DNA of 64,000 bases, taken from the NCBI GenBank assembly GCA_949317995.1, contig OX439050.1, forward strand, positions 50,097,777 through 50,161,776. Reading direction: 5' to 3'. The number at the start of each line of letters is the position of its first letter. Position 1 is the first letter of the stretch. The DNA comes from Acholoe squamosa. Taxonomy: Eukaryota; Annelida; Polychaeta; Phyllodocida; Polynoidae. Position numbers and translations under genes: made by a program. Under the pieces are notes generated by a model. The model was not told where the DNA came from, did not search any database, and was given only the letters and a program-made list of their open reading frames with translations. Below, piece by piece: positions 1-10,684 of this stretch.

Positions 1-518
1 ATAGCCACTAAGCGAGCCTAAGAGCCACCCATACATAATGAACGAACCACTACAGGCAATAATGAAGACCTCATTTTCTCATATTTGATGCGGGATACAT
101 TATTGCCCAAATTCCCTCCATTCAGTGCAGGGGGTATTATCTAAAACTACTTTTACAAATCATGTTACAACAAATCTCATTTTCCCAATTGATGTAATGA
201 GTGGAAAGCTTAATACAATTTAAAAATATGTCTCCTTTGGTAATTTGAGATGAAAACAACTTTGATTAGAGTTCTTTTGTTGTTCAAAGGTAATTTGAAA
301 TGGCAAACCTTAAACACCCCCAAAATATGCCATGCCCCATTTTATATATATATATATATATTTCTCCCCCTCCCCGGAAATCCATGTTTTGTCCCACCAA
401 GGTTTGCAAGGACAGCTTTATTCACATGGCGACCTATTTGTTTCTGCATCCATTCTAAAGAACTCCAATGTCAGGCCTTTTCAGAACAGAAATTTCTTGA
501 GTCTATGTAGATGATATT

Positions 519-715
519 ATCATATCTACACAAATGTGTTTTACCCACCCCTTAAGAAGTTAAAAGAACACAATTCTATTATTTACCCCCCCCCCATCTA
601 TGACATTATTTCATCTTCACAAATGTGGTTTCCTCCCCCCCCCACCCTTAAGAAAAAAAGACATAATTCTATGAGTGCCCCCCCCCCATCTATGACATGT
701 AAGATAATTTGTAGG
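519..715. repeat. Two-copy tandem repeat with C-runs
   Basis: Two diverged units of about 95 bp share the order ACAAATGTG, a poly-C run, CTTAAGAA, ACAnAATTCTAT, another poly-C run and ATCTATGACAT. They are unequal in the length of the C-runs. No coding signal is present. Confidence 0.6.
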
Positions 716-740
716 TAGATGGAGCATATATATATATAGA

Positions 741-871
741 CTGACTGCACCCTAAGTGTCTTGCGTTTTTCACCCTGCACCCTACCTTTCCTTTTTATGC
801 ACCCTAAGTGTCTGCTACTTAAGTGTCCTCGCACTCTACATGTCTGCACCCTAAGTGTCCTCGCACCCTAA
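741..871. repeat. Minisatellite of GCACCCTAAGTGTC words
   Basis: The word GCACCCTAAGTGTC or close variants (GCACTCTACATGTC, GCACCCTACC) recurs at irregular 15-50 bp spacing. It ends just before ordinary intron sequence. Confidence 0.6.
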
Positions 872-1113
872 GATACCTGTTACCATCTCACACATAAGCC
901 ACAGGTCCACCCTTGCGAAATGGTGCTAAATTATCATTTCATGGCCATGTTGCATGCAAACAGGTAAAGCGAGGTACGTGGAAATGCATGCATAATGGAC
1001 ATTAAATAGCTTCTATGGACGATTTTTGTGTTTTCACTGAGAGACATGTTTGTAATCCGGGCTATAAGCTACAATTAGGATAAACTTAATTGAATTGCAT
1101 GTAGGTTACCTAC

Positions 1114-1349
1114 CTTGGAAATTCCTGTAACAGGAAAAGTCTCAAAGCTGAGTTTTGTTTCCGTGACAGGTTTCTTCCTTTGCTGTGCAAGTAGAAAGCG
1201 TGCAGCTGTTACGTCCGAGGGCCCCATGCCATCACCGAGGAACACAATGACATTTTTAGCCACCCCCACCTTGGGGAAGTTATAGATAGATGACTTGAGT
1301 TCATCCTGAGCCAGCTTCACCCAGTTAGCACCTTGATTGTTGCCTTGCC
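1114..1349 (-). CDS. Alkaline phosphatase, exon 2 (metal-binding motif)
   Basis: Secreted or membrane-anchored metallo-phosphomonoesterase. The exon encodes about 79 residues and contains KNVIVFLGDGMG, the family signature whose Asp binds catalytic zinc and magnesium, followed by TAARFL as in animal alkaline phosphatases (human ALPL has KNVIMFLGDGMG and TAARIL). The 3' boundary is AAG|GTAGGT at 1114. The 5' boundary is CAG|GG at 1349, leaving two bases of a split codon, which matches the single base left by the signal-peptide exon at 5914. The catalytic Ser and the remaining metal ligands would lie in exons left of the window. Family membership is clear; the isoform is not. Confidence 0.88.
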
Positions 1350-1494
1350 CTGCTAAAAGGATGAATCATTATTACATCCTATCAGTGCCTCTGATAATAT
1401 TCTCCACCCTACTCATTGTACGTATTAAGCCCAGACAGGAAATGGTCAATCTAGAGAGCCTGAACTGATGTCAACTCTCTCTTACCTTTATGTC

Positions 1495-1650
1495 TATACT
1501 GAGGTAGCGCATTGTCCAATGGGCGTGGCCATTGCTGAAGCCTGCTACCGGCACTTATCACTGATAGCAGTTATCAGATAGGTACCACCCCCCGAGAGGC
1601 CTGCAGTGATTATTTCATTGGCTGATAATCCATCCTGCTAATTCGGTATA
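1495..1650. repeat. Dispersed repeat (GGTACC / TTATCAGT family), copy 1
   Basis: Contains GAAGCCTGCTACCGG, TTATCACTGATAGCAG and TTATCAGATAGGTACC, ending with CATTGGCTGATAATCCATCC. Related stretches occur near 12485-12610 (opposite strand) and 33625-33830. No ends or target duplication could be fixed. Confidence 0.45.
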
Positions 1651-1800
1651 TCAAAGTGGTCACATCAGTTTTTTTTGGGTATGGGTATTGATGCAAAGCA
1701 CCAGCCCATTTATTTTATATTATCCTGGTTACAATAGAAAAAAGCTTGTTCAGCTTGAAAAATATTCCTTGCAACCAGCCTATCCACATAATTTCAAGTA

Positions 1801-1846
<46 letters not shown>
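1801..1846. repeat. (TA)n microsatellite
   Basis: About 22 TA units next to the 3' end of the LINE. It may have grown from the tail of the insertion. Confidence 0.9.
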
Positions 1847-1913
1847 CAAATAAGATACATCATGATTTATTATAGCAATACGTATTATGACATTCTCTAC
1901 CAAGTTCACTTAA

Positions 1914-4562
1914 CTAAATTAAATACATTAATTTGTTTAAACAATACAATCTCTGTAAAACCGGTGTACTTAACCTCTCGAAAATAACTATCATTAAGCC
2001 TAACCTGTACATGAGATTTTTGGGGCGGGCACCCCTTGTTATTTCTAATCTTATGTATATCCAAATACTGTTAATCTGTAGTTTGTCTAGTATGTATACC
2101 CCAGCCACATCATATAATATATCCCCATAATCTGCATACGGTAACACCATCGATTTATAAATTCTTAGTACTGAATTGTTATCTAGGAAAGGTCTTAGTT
2201 TAGATAACATCCATACCTTATGCAACATTTTACGACACATTTCTTCAGCATGTTTATTAAAATTTAATACAGGGTCTAAATAAACTCCAAGATATCTGAA
2301 ACTTAATACTCTCTCAATTTGGATATTGTCGAATAAGAGTGTATGATTTTCAATTTTTTTCAGCCAAGGCCTCAAACCAAAAATCATGTAATTTGTTTTT
2401 TTGGTATTTAATGTTAGTTGATTTTTTTTAAACCAACCTTTTAAGGTCTTTAAGTCATCTTGAAGTATAGTAGTCATATTTTGGAGATTACTTCCTTGTA
2501 TCGATACCACCGTGTCATCAGCATAAAGAAAAACTGAACAGTTTTTTATAGCATTTGCCAAATCATTTACATATATCAAAAATAAAGTAGGACCTAATAT
2601 AGAGCCTTGTGGCACCCCACAGGCTACTACACCTTCCTTTGACATTAGCCCATTCACCAGTGACCTTTGCTTCCTGCCCTCCAGGTAGTCTTCAAGCCAA
2701 ACTTTGAGTTGACCTCCAATACTAATTTTCTTCAATTTTTCTAAGAGAATTAAATGATTCACAGTGTCGAAAGCTTTTTTCAGGTCGACAAAGATGGAGA
2801 TGGTGTAGAGGCCCTTATTTATACCCCTGTATATTTCATCAGAGAAATAGGCAACTGTACCAATCGTAGAATGACCAGATCTGAATCCATTTTGTCTATC
2901 ATCCAGAATATTATTAGTTTCCAAATAATTCATTATCCGGTTATTTACAACCTTTTCCAGAAGTTTACCAATAATTGGGAGTAATGTAACTGGTCTTAGA
3001 TTGGACACATTTGTCTTATCACCCTCCTTTTGTAATGGAACAATGGTGCCTATTTTCCACGCTGTAGGTATTACACCAGACACAAGAGACAAGTTAAATA
3101 GTTCAGCAATCCTCTCAGGTATTGCTAACAAGGCATCTTTCAGTACCCTTGAAGAGACAGTATCAATACAGGAAGATTTACCAATATCAATATCTTTTAC
3201 CAGTTTTAATACCTCATCTACATTGGTGTGAACATGCTCTAAATTACTATCTATATCTCTGCCATCATACGACCAAGGGGTGTTCATATCTCTTGCAAGA
3301 TTTGGTCCAATATTTAGAAAAAACTCATTCACAAAGTTAGGTATTTCTGCATCAGGAACCATACAATCATTCTCAAAGTCCTTCAGATGGCATCTCAGCC
3401 TATTTCCATCACCCTTGATTAATCCATTAATTTCTCTCCAAAATCTTTTACTATCATTTCCATGATCTATTAATTTCATTTTCACAAAATCAGCTTTTGC
3501 TTTCCTTATTTGCTTGGTGCAGTTATTTCTTAATGTCTTAGCAGTGTTCCAATCTTCAATATTATTTGATGCCACCGCTTTCTTAAGAGCATTATCCTTA
3601 TCCTTAATTAATTCTAAAATATAATCTGTAACCCAGGGTGCTCTCTCCTTTTTTACTATATATTTCCTGATGGGACACATATCGTCCAGCTCCTTCAGCA
3701 ACACACTTAGAATGAATGTCCATCTTACATTGACACAATCACTATCATTGTGTGGACCCCAGTCTGCATTTCTTATACATGCCTTGAATAATTCAGGGTT
3801 GTAATGCCTATAGGTACGTCCAAAAAATTCACTCTTTGCTGCACATATTGCTTGGTCAATAAACTTTATGCCAACCATATAGTGGTCACTAATATTCCAT
3901 TTCCTTATCATAGGTTCAAGGTTTTTTGTCGTATTTGTTATAACCCAGTCAATACAGGTTTTTGATTCTTCTTTTACTCTAGTGTAATCATTAATTATTT
4001 GTTTCAGGCCCAAAATATTAAGACAAATTTTCATTAATTTTGTTGAAGCCATCTTAGTGTTTAGAAAATCAATATTGAAATCTCCCATAACTATCAGATC
4101 CTTACGCCTAATGTTAGCTCTGTCAATCAGCGAGTGTATACAGTCAATAAAAATTGCCTTGTCTCCATCCAGCGGTCTATATACATTGGCTATCACTATA
4201 TTCTTTTTTCAGATCCTTATTATTTCTATCCATTGTACCTCAATATCATTGGAGCTTTTGTTGAGATGTTCATATGATGTGGTTGAATAGAGTATGTCAT
4301 TTCTTATATACATCGCCACACCCCCACAGGATTTGTCTCCCCAATCCCTATCCCATCTCTCTAAGTTGTATCCATTCAAATGTACCAACCCACTTTCCAT
4401 ACCCTTTTCCAGCCAACTTTCCGAAATACCAATAACTGCATCATTTCTTTCTCCCATATATATTCTCAATGTATCAATTTTAGAATTTAAACTGCATGTA
4501 TTCAAGTGGGAAATAGAAAATTCTCTCCTCCCATCCCTAGTATTGTAGTTATCCTTTATCAT
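1914..4562 (-). pseudogene. LINE ORF2: endonuclease and reverse transcriptase
   Basis: The part from 4562 to about 4209 gives the endonuclease N-terminus. From 4196 to 1914 the rest is open for 760 codons. Endonuclease residues of GDFN and SDH and the reverse transcriptase YADD are all present, so the copy is fairly young, but the frameshift near 4200 means this copy would not give a full protein. The C-terminal stretch after about residue 700 reads poorly against related LINEs, which may reflect a second frame change near the end. Confidence 0.85.
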
Positions 4563-5185
4563 CTACCCAAGATGTGCCCGCAATCTCATTATACAAGTAA
4601 CAAACCAAAGTAATATAAAACACATGTAGGTATAGGCATCTCGTGCCACCTACTAAGAGCATTGTGCTCATTTGAGGTTTAAGTAAGGCTATAGATTGGC
4701 AAGTATGTAGCAAACATGATATATACGACCCCAATAATAATAAATTATCAATCCTGTCTTAAATCTCTACTTCTCAATTAATTCAATACATTATTCAATA
4801 TGAAAGTTCAATCTTGACATAAGAATACATCTACCTTACACTATAATAACTATCGATTTAAGCAAGTGCATAGTAATCATACATTTCGAAGTTTTACAGC
4901 TAGGTTCACTGTATATCTCCGTCACATCCAAAATAACCTGCCACCAGTGTTGAGTGATCCGCGTCTCCACCCCTCGCGACGCCATAGGCTAAATATAGGA
5001 TTGACCCAGTAATGGTCCGCAGGTAATCAATCAGCTGCACTGCCTTGATATTATACAACAGGTATATACTAGGTCAACTATATTTTTTTACTTGGAACAG
5101 TCTGAGTGCACCTTAAATACGACATATATCGAAACTACAACTAATCAATAAAGTCATTTATTATAGCAAGTATAAATGTGTAACC
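4563..5185. other. Intron sequence between the LINE ORF2 and the NADAR frame
   Basis: No open frame of note and no recognisable motif. If the NADAR frame is the LINE's first ORF, this would be a spacer within the element; otherwise it is plain intron. Confidence 0.4.
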
Positions 5186-5790
5186 TCATGGTGCCAAGTA
5201 GGAGTCCCGTAATTCCATCAAAATTTGCCCCATTTTGTTCTCCTTTACAGTTTCTTGCGAAATTTGGTTGGATTGTGCAATCGTAAAATTACAACCCCAT
5301 CCTTTCTCATTGGTGGCTTCATATATGGATCCTTTTACTTCACATAGGCATTGTTCCAGTGATTCGTCCTGCCCAAACTTTAGATCCACTACCTCCTTCA
5401 TAATCATGTATTTTCTGTCTTTATTGTCTCCTTTGGTGACTTTAATTCCATGTGACAATCTCTTGGCTTCATACCCATCTCTGCAGATTTTAATCAGTTC
5501 TGCTTGGTCATCATCATCATTGTACTTGGCCACCTTGTACCAGAACAATTGCTCCGCACTATGCCATGTAACGTCTTCATAGACTATCTTACAGGGATAC
5601 ATATTTGATAGAAAGGCATGATGCGACTGGTAGGCCACCCCATCCTTAACATTCACAACCTTTGCTGCCTCCAGATTAATTCCTTGAGGTAATTTATCGA
5701 TTTCCTGGTAGCCATACGTTTTTTGTCGATTTCGATTTTAGAGCCTTTTACCTTAACAGCCAGGCCCCTTTCCTTGGCTACAGCAGCCAT
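5186..5790 (-). pseudogene. NADAR-domain (YbiA-like) protein, one frameshift
   Basis: NADAR proteins are N-glycosidases acting on ADP-ribose-type or riboflavin-pathway metabolites. The frame shows the family hallmarks FLSNMYP and HSAEQ, then a central helical stretch and a C-terminal WGCN...MGQILMELR like the usual family ending. An ATG at 5790 opens MAAVAKERGLAVKVKGSKI; continuity with the domain frame (KTYGYQEIDKLPQG) requires one extra base in a T-run at 5719-5724, so this copy is frameshifted there. It is intronless and sits inside intron 1 of alkaline phosphatase on the same strand. It is either a retroposed host gene or the C-terminal part of a LINE ORF1; a short strand-rich segment before NADAR is, from memory, also seen in retroelement ORF1 proteins. 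Confidence 0.75.
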
Positions 5791-5913
5791 CAGTGATCAT
5801 ATAAGAAAGAGTGTAGACATGTCCTAGTAGTATATGAATTTTCTGTTAGACTAAACTGGAAATATCTTAGCCTAGTAAATGCCAGTATAGTTGAGGAGTC
5901 CAATATGACTTAC

Positions 5914-5983
5914 GTGGTAATTGCTTTGTGTTCCCAGCACCCAGGAGGCAGGTGAGAATAATAAGGCATATAGATGACTTCAT
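5914..5983 (-). CDS. Alkaline phosphatase, exon 1 (signal peptide)
   Basis: The ATG at 5983 opens MKSSICLIILTCLLGAG followed by NTKQLP, a typical short secretory signal: one Lys, a hydrophobic core of about 12 residues, then small residues before a likely cleavage point. The exon ends with one base of a split codon at a perfect donor (GTAAGT). That phase fits the acceptor at 1349, where the joined codon reads Arg. Extracellular alkaline phosphatases need such a leader, which supports the pairing. The exon is too short for an open-reading-frame screen. It was assigned from signal-peptide character, donor quality and phase; the intron between is 4.56 kb. Confidence 0.72.
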
Positions 5984-8100
5984 GGTTACTGTACGCAGGT
6001 AAATCTCTGAATGAAGTGCTATCTTTGTAAGATAGGTATATGACACCTGCAGGTATAGGGGTATAGCTGGTCATGGATCATGTACCTAGCAAAAGTAGAG
6101 CATTCCTAAAGTCAAGGCTCCACCAAATCAATATTGCACTGTAAAAAATAACTTGAATCTACCAGGGATCCTCGTTAAACTGAACCTTTGACCACTGGAT
6201 TTGTAAAGCAGTGTAGATGACCTCTGGCAACTTTGGGGCGAGGAATGCGCCATTATTTTGACGACATTTCTTTTACAGTGTGGCTGTTGCACCACAAGGC
6301 GCCCTTTCTTGTTAAACTACACAAGGATATGATATAGCCGCATCCATGTATCTTTTAGGATCTCAAATCTCATCTCATACTCTTCTAAAATGCAAACAAC
6401 CGTTTAGTGAGTGTGGGCTCTTAGTGATCCTCAAAACAGAGTCCATGCTCTATTTGGTGCTCGTAAATAAAGATAAAGATAAATAAAGATATCTATGCTC
6501 TATTTGGTGCTACCTATAAGTAAAACGAGGCAGGTCCTCGTAAATAAAGATAAAGATATCTATGCTCTATTTGGTGCTACTTATAAGTAAAACGAGGCAG
6601 GTCGTCGTAAATAAAAAATCTTACACTGCCTAGTATAAAAATGTACTCTGGTAAATGGACAAAATTGGAGAAATGGTTCATAAAGATTCCCTCTCACTGC
6701 AAGTAAGCTCACTGGCCCCTCCCCGTTACTTTCTCTTTGTTTGTTTGTTTTCGTTTGTTGATGTTTCTTTGTGTTTTCGTTTTCTTCTTGTTTTCTTTTT
6801 GTGTGTTGTTGTTGTTGCTGTTGTTGTTGTTGTGTTACTGTTTTTGTGTGCCCCCTTTTCTCAATTGCTTTTAAAATGCAGTAGACACTAAAATCAAAAC
6901 AGCCCTCGCCCCCACCAAGATAACAAGGATGTATCAAAGGAGACGGAAATGCAAAGGCTATTGACATATTCTGCTGAATAGACACCTTTTTTGCTATTAT
7001 TTTATTTCTCTTCATTAGGGAAATATTCTTTCCAGAGAAATGACTCAGCAAAACTATTGATACGAAATGGGATGGCGGTAAAAACTGGGTGATCCATGAC
7101 AGTACTATATTGAACTGTTAACTGATAACACACATTTACGTCTATACCATGGAACGTCGTCAAGTATATAATTAGTCAATAATCTGACTGATAAAACTAT
7201 CGCTCAATTACTGTTAAATTGGCCTGTAACTAATGCCGCTACCCGAATATGTAATCTAAGTCTATGAAAATAAGAGATCCTGTTCTAGCCAATGAACTCA
7301 GTTGTTTAGGCTAATAGTAAGACTAAGGGTAGGCCTATAATTCTTAGTCTTTTTTTAACAAATGGATCTACATTTTTGCTATATAAAAGGCTCAGGGAGC
7401 CAAATTTTCTTTTTTTTATTCCTGTGAAAGAGACACAAAAGTGGCAATAACGATATAGATTCAAAAATGACGTAGGCTAGCAATAGTACAACAAGTGCAT
7501 GTAGGGTTATTTCTAATTATTACACCTTTTGCATGTAACTCAGGAGGCCATTTCTTAAGGCACTACGATCGCACACAGCACTGTCAATGTTGTTTTTTTT
7601 TTCCTATGGGAATGTTGGTACGACTAGGAAGGTGCAGTCGTAGCCTGTTAAGAAATAGCCTTTCTGGCAGCATTGCATCAGAAAAGCACATTGTACCTGG
7701 ATCTTCCAGCCCATGACCCCCTCTGTCTGTTCATGTGGGACATATCGACCAATGTCCACAGTACACACAATTCAGTATTACTTGCATCATCCCACTTTGT
7801 GTTGCGTTTTATCATGTTGTTCACAAACAATTGATTAATGTATGAAATACCGATTTTATCATTTTAATGATAATTATCATCAAATCAATTTACAAAAGGT
7901 AAGATCATCAAAATCATTCCAAAGAGAGGAAATTATTATGGAAAAGCTCTGTATTGTATCAGTATAAATTATTGCAGCCGAAAATCTGTCACTTTTGGAC
8001 GCCTCCCTGTGAAGTAAAACATCTTTTCTGTAAATACAGAGATGAATATATAGACAGAGGTTCACAAATTCTACTCCAAATTGAGTGTTTCTTCATGAGA
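5984..8100. other. Intergenic, no gene seen
   Basis: Lies between the start of alkaline phosphatase and the repeats before the 6PGD gene. It contains the 6430-6620 tandem repeat and a GTT/GTTT-rich patch at 6735-6840 that gives a spurious poly-Gln frame on the other strand. I see no supported exon. Confidence 0.5.
6430..6622. repeat. Tandem repeat, about 75-bp unit, 2-3 copies
   Basis: The unit runs CTCGTAAATAAAGATAAAG, ATCTATGCTCTATTTGGTGC, TATAAGTAAAACGAGGCAGG. Two complete units are nearly identical and partial units flank them, indicating recent expansion. Confidence 0.85.
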
Positions 8101-8101
8101 T

Positions 8102-8175
8102 AGTGTCAACGCAGTATTCCACGAGGCAGAGCTGAGTGGAATACTGCTAAGGTTCAAGAGAAAACCAGAGATATG
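8102..8175. repeat. Perfect hairpin CAGTATTCCAC...GTGGAATACTG plus shared word
   Basis: Arms of 11 bp flank a 13-nt loop near 8111-8146. The word AAGGTTCAAGAGAAAACCAG follows directly and recurs at about 10576, beside another perfect hairpin. This suggests the two places share an element end. Confidence 0.6.
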
Positions 8176-8299
8176 TCCTCAAAAATTACTTTTTGATGTG
8201 GGGTTTGAGGCTATTTCGACCCACCACAGTGGAGAATGGAGCCATGGAGAATGAGACTTTTCTTCATACCCCTGTGAGGAATATGGCCCTAGACCCCTA

Positions 8300-8472
8300 A
8301 AATCAACATGGCGACATGAGCTTTTTTTGTTTAGTGACATGAGACATTTTTCTTAAAAACGACACAGGGACATGACCATTCCTTAAAATCGACAAAGGGA
8401 CACAACAATTTCTTAAAATCAACATGATGACATGGCCATTTCTTAAAATCGACATGGGACATGGGGACCCCC
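8300..8472. repeat. Tandem repeat of TTCTTAAAATCGACATG words
   Basis: Four to five diverged units of about 35 bp, each holding TTAAAATCGACA(T/A) then GGGACATGACCATT or a variant. Decay between units indicates an old array. Confidence 0.65.
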
Positions 8473-8590
8473 CATCAAGGGCCCCAGGAATGGGTGTTTC
8501 CATACAAATCTATAGTAAGGCTCATTCTCAACATGAAATAAAACCCTCACACCCACCCCCACTTTTGAATTTCTTTGGTACTTCCAAGAG

Positions 8591-9050
8591 CAAATGTGAC
8601 CCATCCTTACAAAACGGTTCGGAAGTCGCACATACAAAATGTTTAGTTATTGGCATATTCATCAAAAGCTTTCATTTGGTATATAACACTTGCATATTTG
8701 AACCAGGTGGTCTTCTGCAGATCTTCTGCTGGTAAATTTAGTCTGACCAATTAAAAATTGATTAAACTGAGATAATTGACATATCAATCATATAATAATT
8801 TATGAATCCTATAAAATTCCTACGTATTTCTAAATAACCATGAAAACTAGAGCTATGTCTTCCTGGCATTTGGGGCTTAAATTTAGTAAGCAAGGATTCT
8901 GAAAGATATCTACCCATATGTTGAAAAAATGCTAAAATATCAATTTTTAAAAATCTGATATTTTTGACATTATACCACTTGAAAGGGCCATATCTAGGCT
9001 TGTAAATGTGCGACTTCAGTACCACTTTGTTAGGATGGGTCACAAATGTG
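8591..9050. mobile_element. Inverted-repeat element, arms about 45 bp
   Basis: The left arm has GTGACCCATCCTTACAAAAC then GGAAGTCGCACAT. The right arm, read on the other strand, has GTGACCCATCCTAACAAAGT then TGAAGTCGCACAT. About 45 bp match with a few changes, and the 370-bp centre is AT-rich and non-coding. This fits a non-autonomous DNA element or foldback repeat. Confidence 0.65.
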
Positions 9051-9057
9051 ACCCATC

Positions 9058-9632
9058 AAGGGAGAACACCCCTCTGCAGGGGATTTTAATTCCCCATTTG
9101 GCCACCAGGGGGCATTGGAGGGCAAAATTACTCTAAAATCATTATAAAAATACATTAAGGTAATTTTTGATGCAGAATTCAATGGTTTCATTTAAAATGC
9201 ACCATTTTCAGTAGAAATGGCCCATATCTGGATGGTAAAATGAGCATTTTTCATGAGAAATCAACCTACATGCCTGTTCCTGGTTGCCATGGCAACCATT
9301 CCAACAATCAAAATTTGCAGATGTGTATGCCAGTTTTTGGGGATACTCACCAGAAACCTAAAACTGAAAACAGAAATGGAAAATACCTTCTAGATCAAAA
9401 TCACTAATAAAAAACACTGATTTATTGTGTTTTTATTGTGTTTTTAGACATTATTATGGTTTATAATGTATTTAGAGCTTAATCATCGATTTCAGATATG
9501 AATAACGACCTTTGTTCAAGGAGGGGGTTCTGACATAACTACTAGGAATAGTTAACCCAATGATGTCTCATTTTAAAGATCTTGAGATGAACTTTGATAA
9601 TGAATTTCCCTGCAGAGGGGTGTTTTGGCTTA
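9058..9632. mobile_element. Inverted-repeat element, ends AACACCCCTCTGCAGGG
   Basis: AACACCCCTCTGCAGGGGA begins near 9065, and its reverse complement, TCCCTGCAGAGGGGTGTT, ends near 9624. The interior is AT-rich without a frame. It directly abuts the inverted-repeat element to its left, so the two may be parts of one composite. Confidence 0.6.
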
Positions 9633-9739
9633 ACTGGTAACAAATAATCAATCTAAATGCACGCCTGCCATCCCCTTCATGTTAGCGTCTGTTGGTGTCT
9701 CAGGTCAACTGATCACCATACATAGATATATAGACCAAT

Positions 9740-10400
9740 TTTGTAGGGTTTGTAGGTATAAATTCTGTAGGTATCAATATCCTATAGTGGTTAGCTCAAC
9801 TCAGGGTGATTATTGTGGTAACACTGCTATACTGTACCACAACATGTATTGCCCTGCTGCCATCTAGTGGCAAAGTCTTAAAATAAACCTCTTGATCCTA
9901 CACCTCACTCAACTCCACATGTGTCTGTTACATCATGGTGACAGCGATGGGATCAAGAGGTTCCTCTGGACAGTCAATCATGTTTGTGAACAATCTTTGT
10001 CACACCCTTCGGACGCTTCTGCTTTAACAGAATTCCCTTCGGGATATCATCAGCACCTGAGATATTCCAATGAACCATGTCAGGTATCCTACAGGGCTTG
10101 GAAGGCGTAGTCTGTCACATAGACGATGTCCTGGTCCATGCCCGGACACAGACTGAACACGACCGCAGAGTCAGGATTGTCCTACGTCAACTGCAAAAAG
10201 CAGGTCTCACACTGAACGAGAAATGTGAATTCTCCAAGAAGACGATCAACTTCTTGGGGCACGTCATCACCCCAGAAGACATCCAAAGAGACCCTGAAAA
10301 GGTAAAAGCAATCTGTGAGTTTCCACCACCAACCAATGTCACCAAACTGCAGCGCTTCAACGGCGTCCTATGGCCTAACTCAGGGGGCATGCTATAGGCG
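9740..10400 (+). mobile_element. Ty3/Gypsy-type LTR retroelement fossil, heavily reduced
   Basis: The stretch 10077-10397 matches the reverse transcriptase of Ty3/Gypsy elements: a VCHIDDVLV-like catalytic block, then KCEF and NFLGHVI, the usual block before RNase H. Sequence from about 9740 to 9910, with AATAAA and an ACA end, could be LTR remains. The element is broken, missing most of its parts, with many breaks; it is likely old. No paired LTR was found. Confidence 0.75.
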
Positions 10401-10585
10401 AGGATTTAATGGTATATATCTACCGACAGCGCCATGGACACTACACGTTGTTGTACCATGTATACCCATAAAAAGATTATTGTTCTCTTTTTTTTTTGGG
10501 GGGGGGGGAATTTCTTATCTTGTCTAGTCTTCCCCCAATATATTTTTAGTGCTAGTCTCAATATCTACCATGATAAGGTTCAAGA

Positions 10586-10633
10586 GAAAACCAGAGATAC
10601 GCACAAACGAAGTTGTGCGTATCTCTGGTTTTC
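10586..10633. repeat. Perfect hairpin, 21-bp arms
   Basis: GAAAACCAGAGATACGCACA and its exact reverse complement are separated by about 6 nt. It shares its last base with the next hairpin. Confidence 0.9.
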
Positions 10634-10684
10634 AGTGACATAGTGAGTGCCCTCCCTGGGGGGAGGGCACTCACTATGTCACTG
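10633..10684. repeat. Perfect hairpin, 24-bp arms
   Basis: CAGTGACATAGTGAGTGCCC (and four more bases) pairs exactly with its complement across a loop of about 4 nt. The right arm is also the left end of the family F element at 10664-11042. Confidence 0.9.

Larger units (their letters stand above)
1..1113. other. Non-coding: intron of the alkaline phosphatase gene, 3' side
   Basis: The alkaline phosphatase exon ending at 1114 has a donor site reading leftwards, so this stretch should be its downstream intron. I see no exon in it. It holds a TA microsatellite near 342-361, two tandem-repeat patches listed separately, and several C-runs. Confidence 0.5.
1740..4562 (-). mobile_element. LINE (non-LTR retrotransposon), CR1/L2-like, ORF2 nearly complete
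   Basis: On the minus strand an apurinic endonuclease domain comes first: SHLNTCSL, ISESWL, then YRPL, GDFN and SDH. A reverse transcriptase follows, with FRSGHST, DLKKAFDTV, GVPQGSILGP and the catalytic YADD, then a C-terminal thumb region. The order and motifs match LINEs of the Jockey/CR1/L2 group. A single frameshift near 4200 splits the endonuclease; downstream about 760 codons are open. The element lies in intron 1 of alkaline phosphatase, on the same strand as the gene. The exact 3' end is unclear, somewhere between the (TA)n tract and the stop at 1914. Confidence 0.9.

Noticed and set aside
6581-7051. A 156-codon frame with a poly-Gln run
   Set aside because: The run comes from a GTT-type microsatellite. 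No splice sites or conserved sequence around it.
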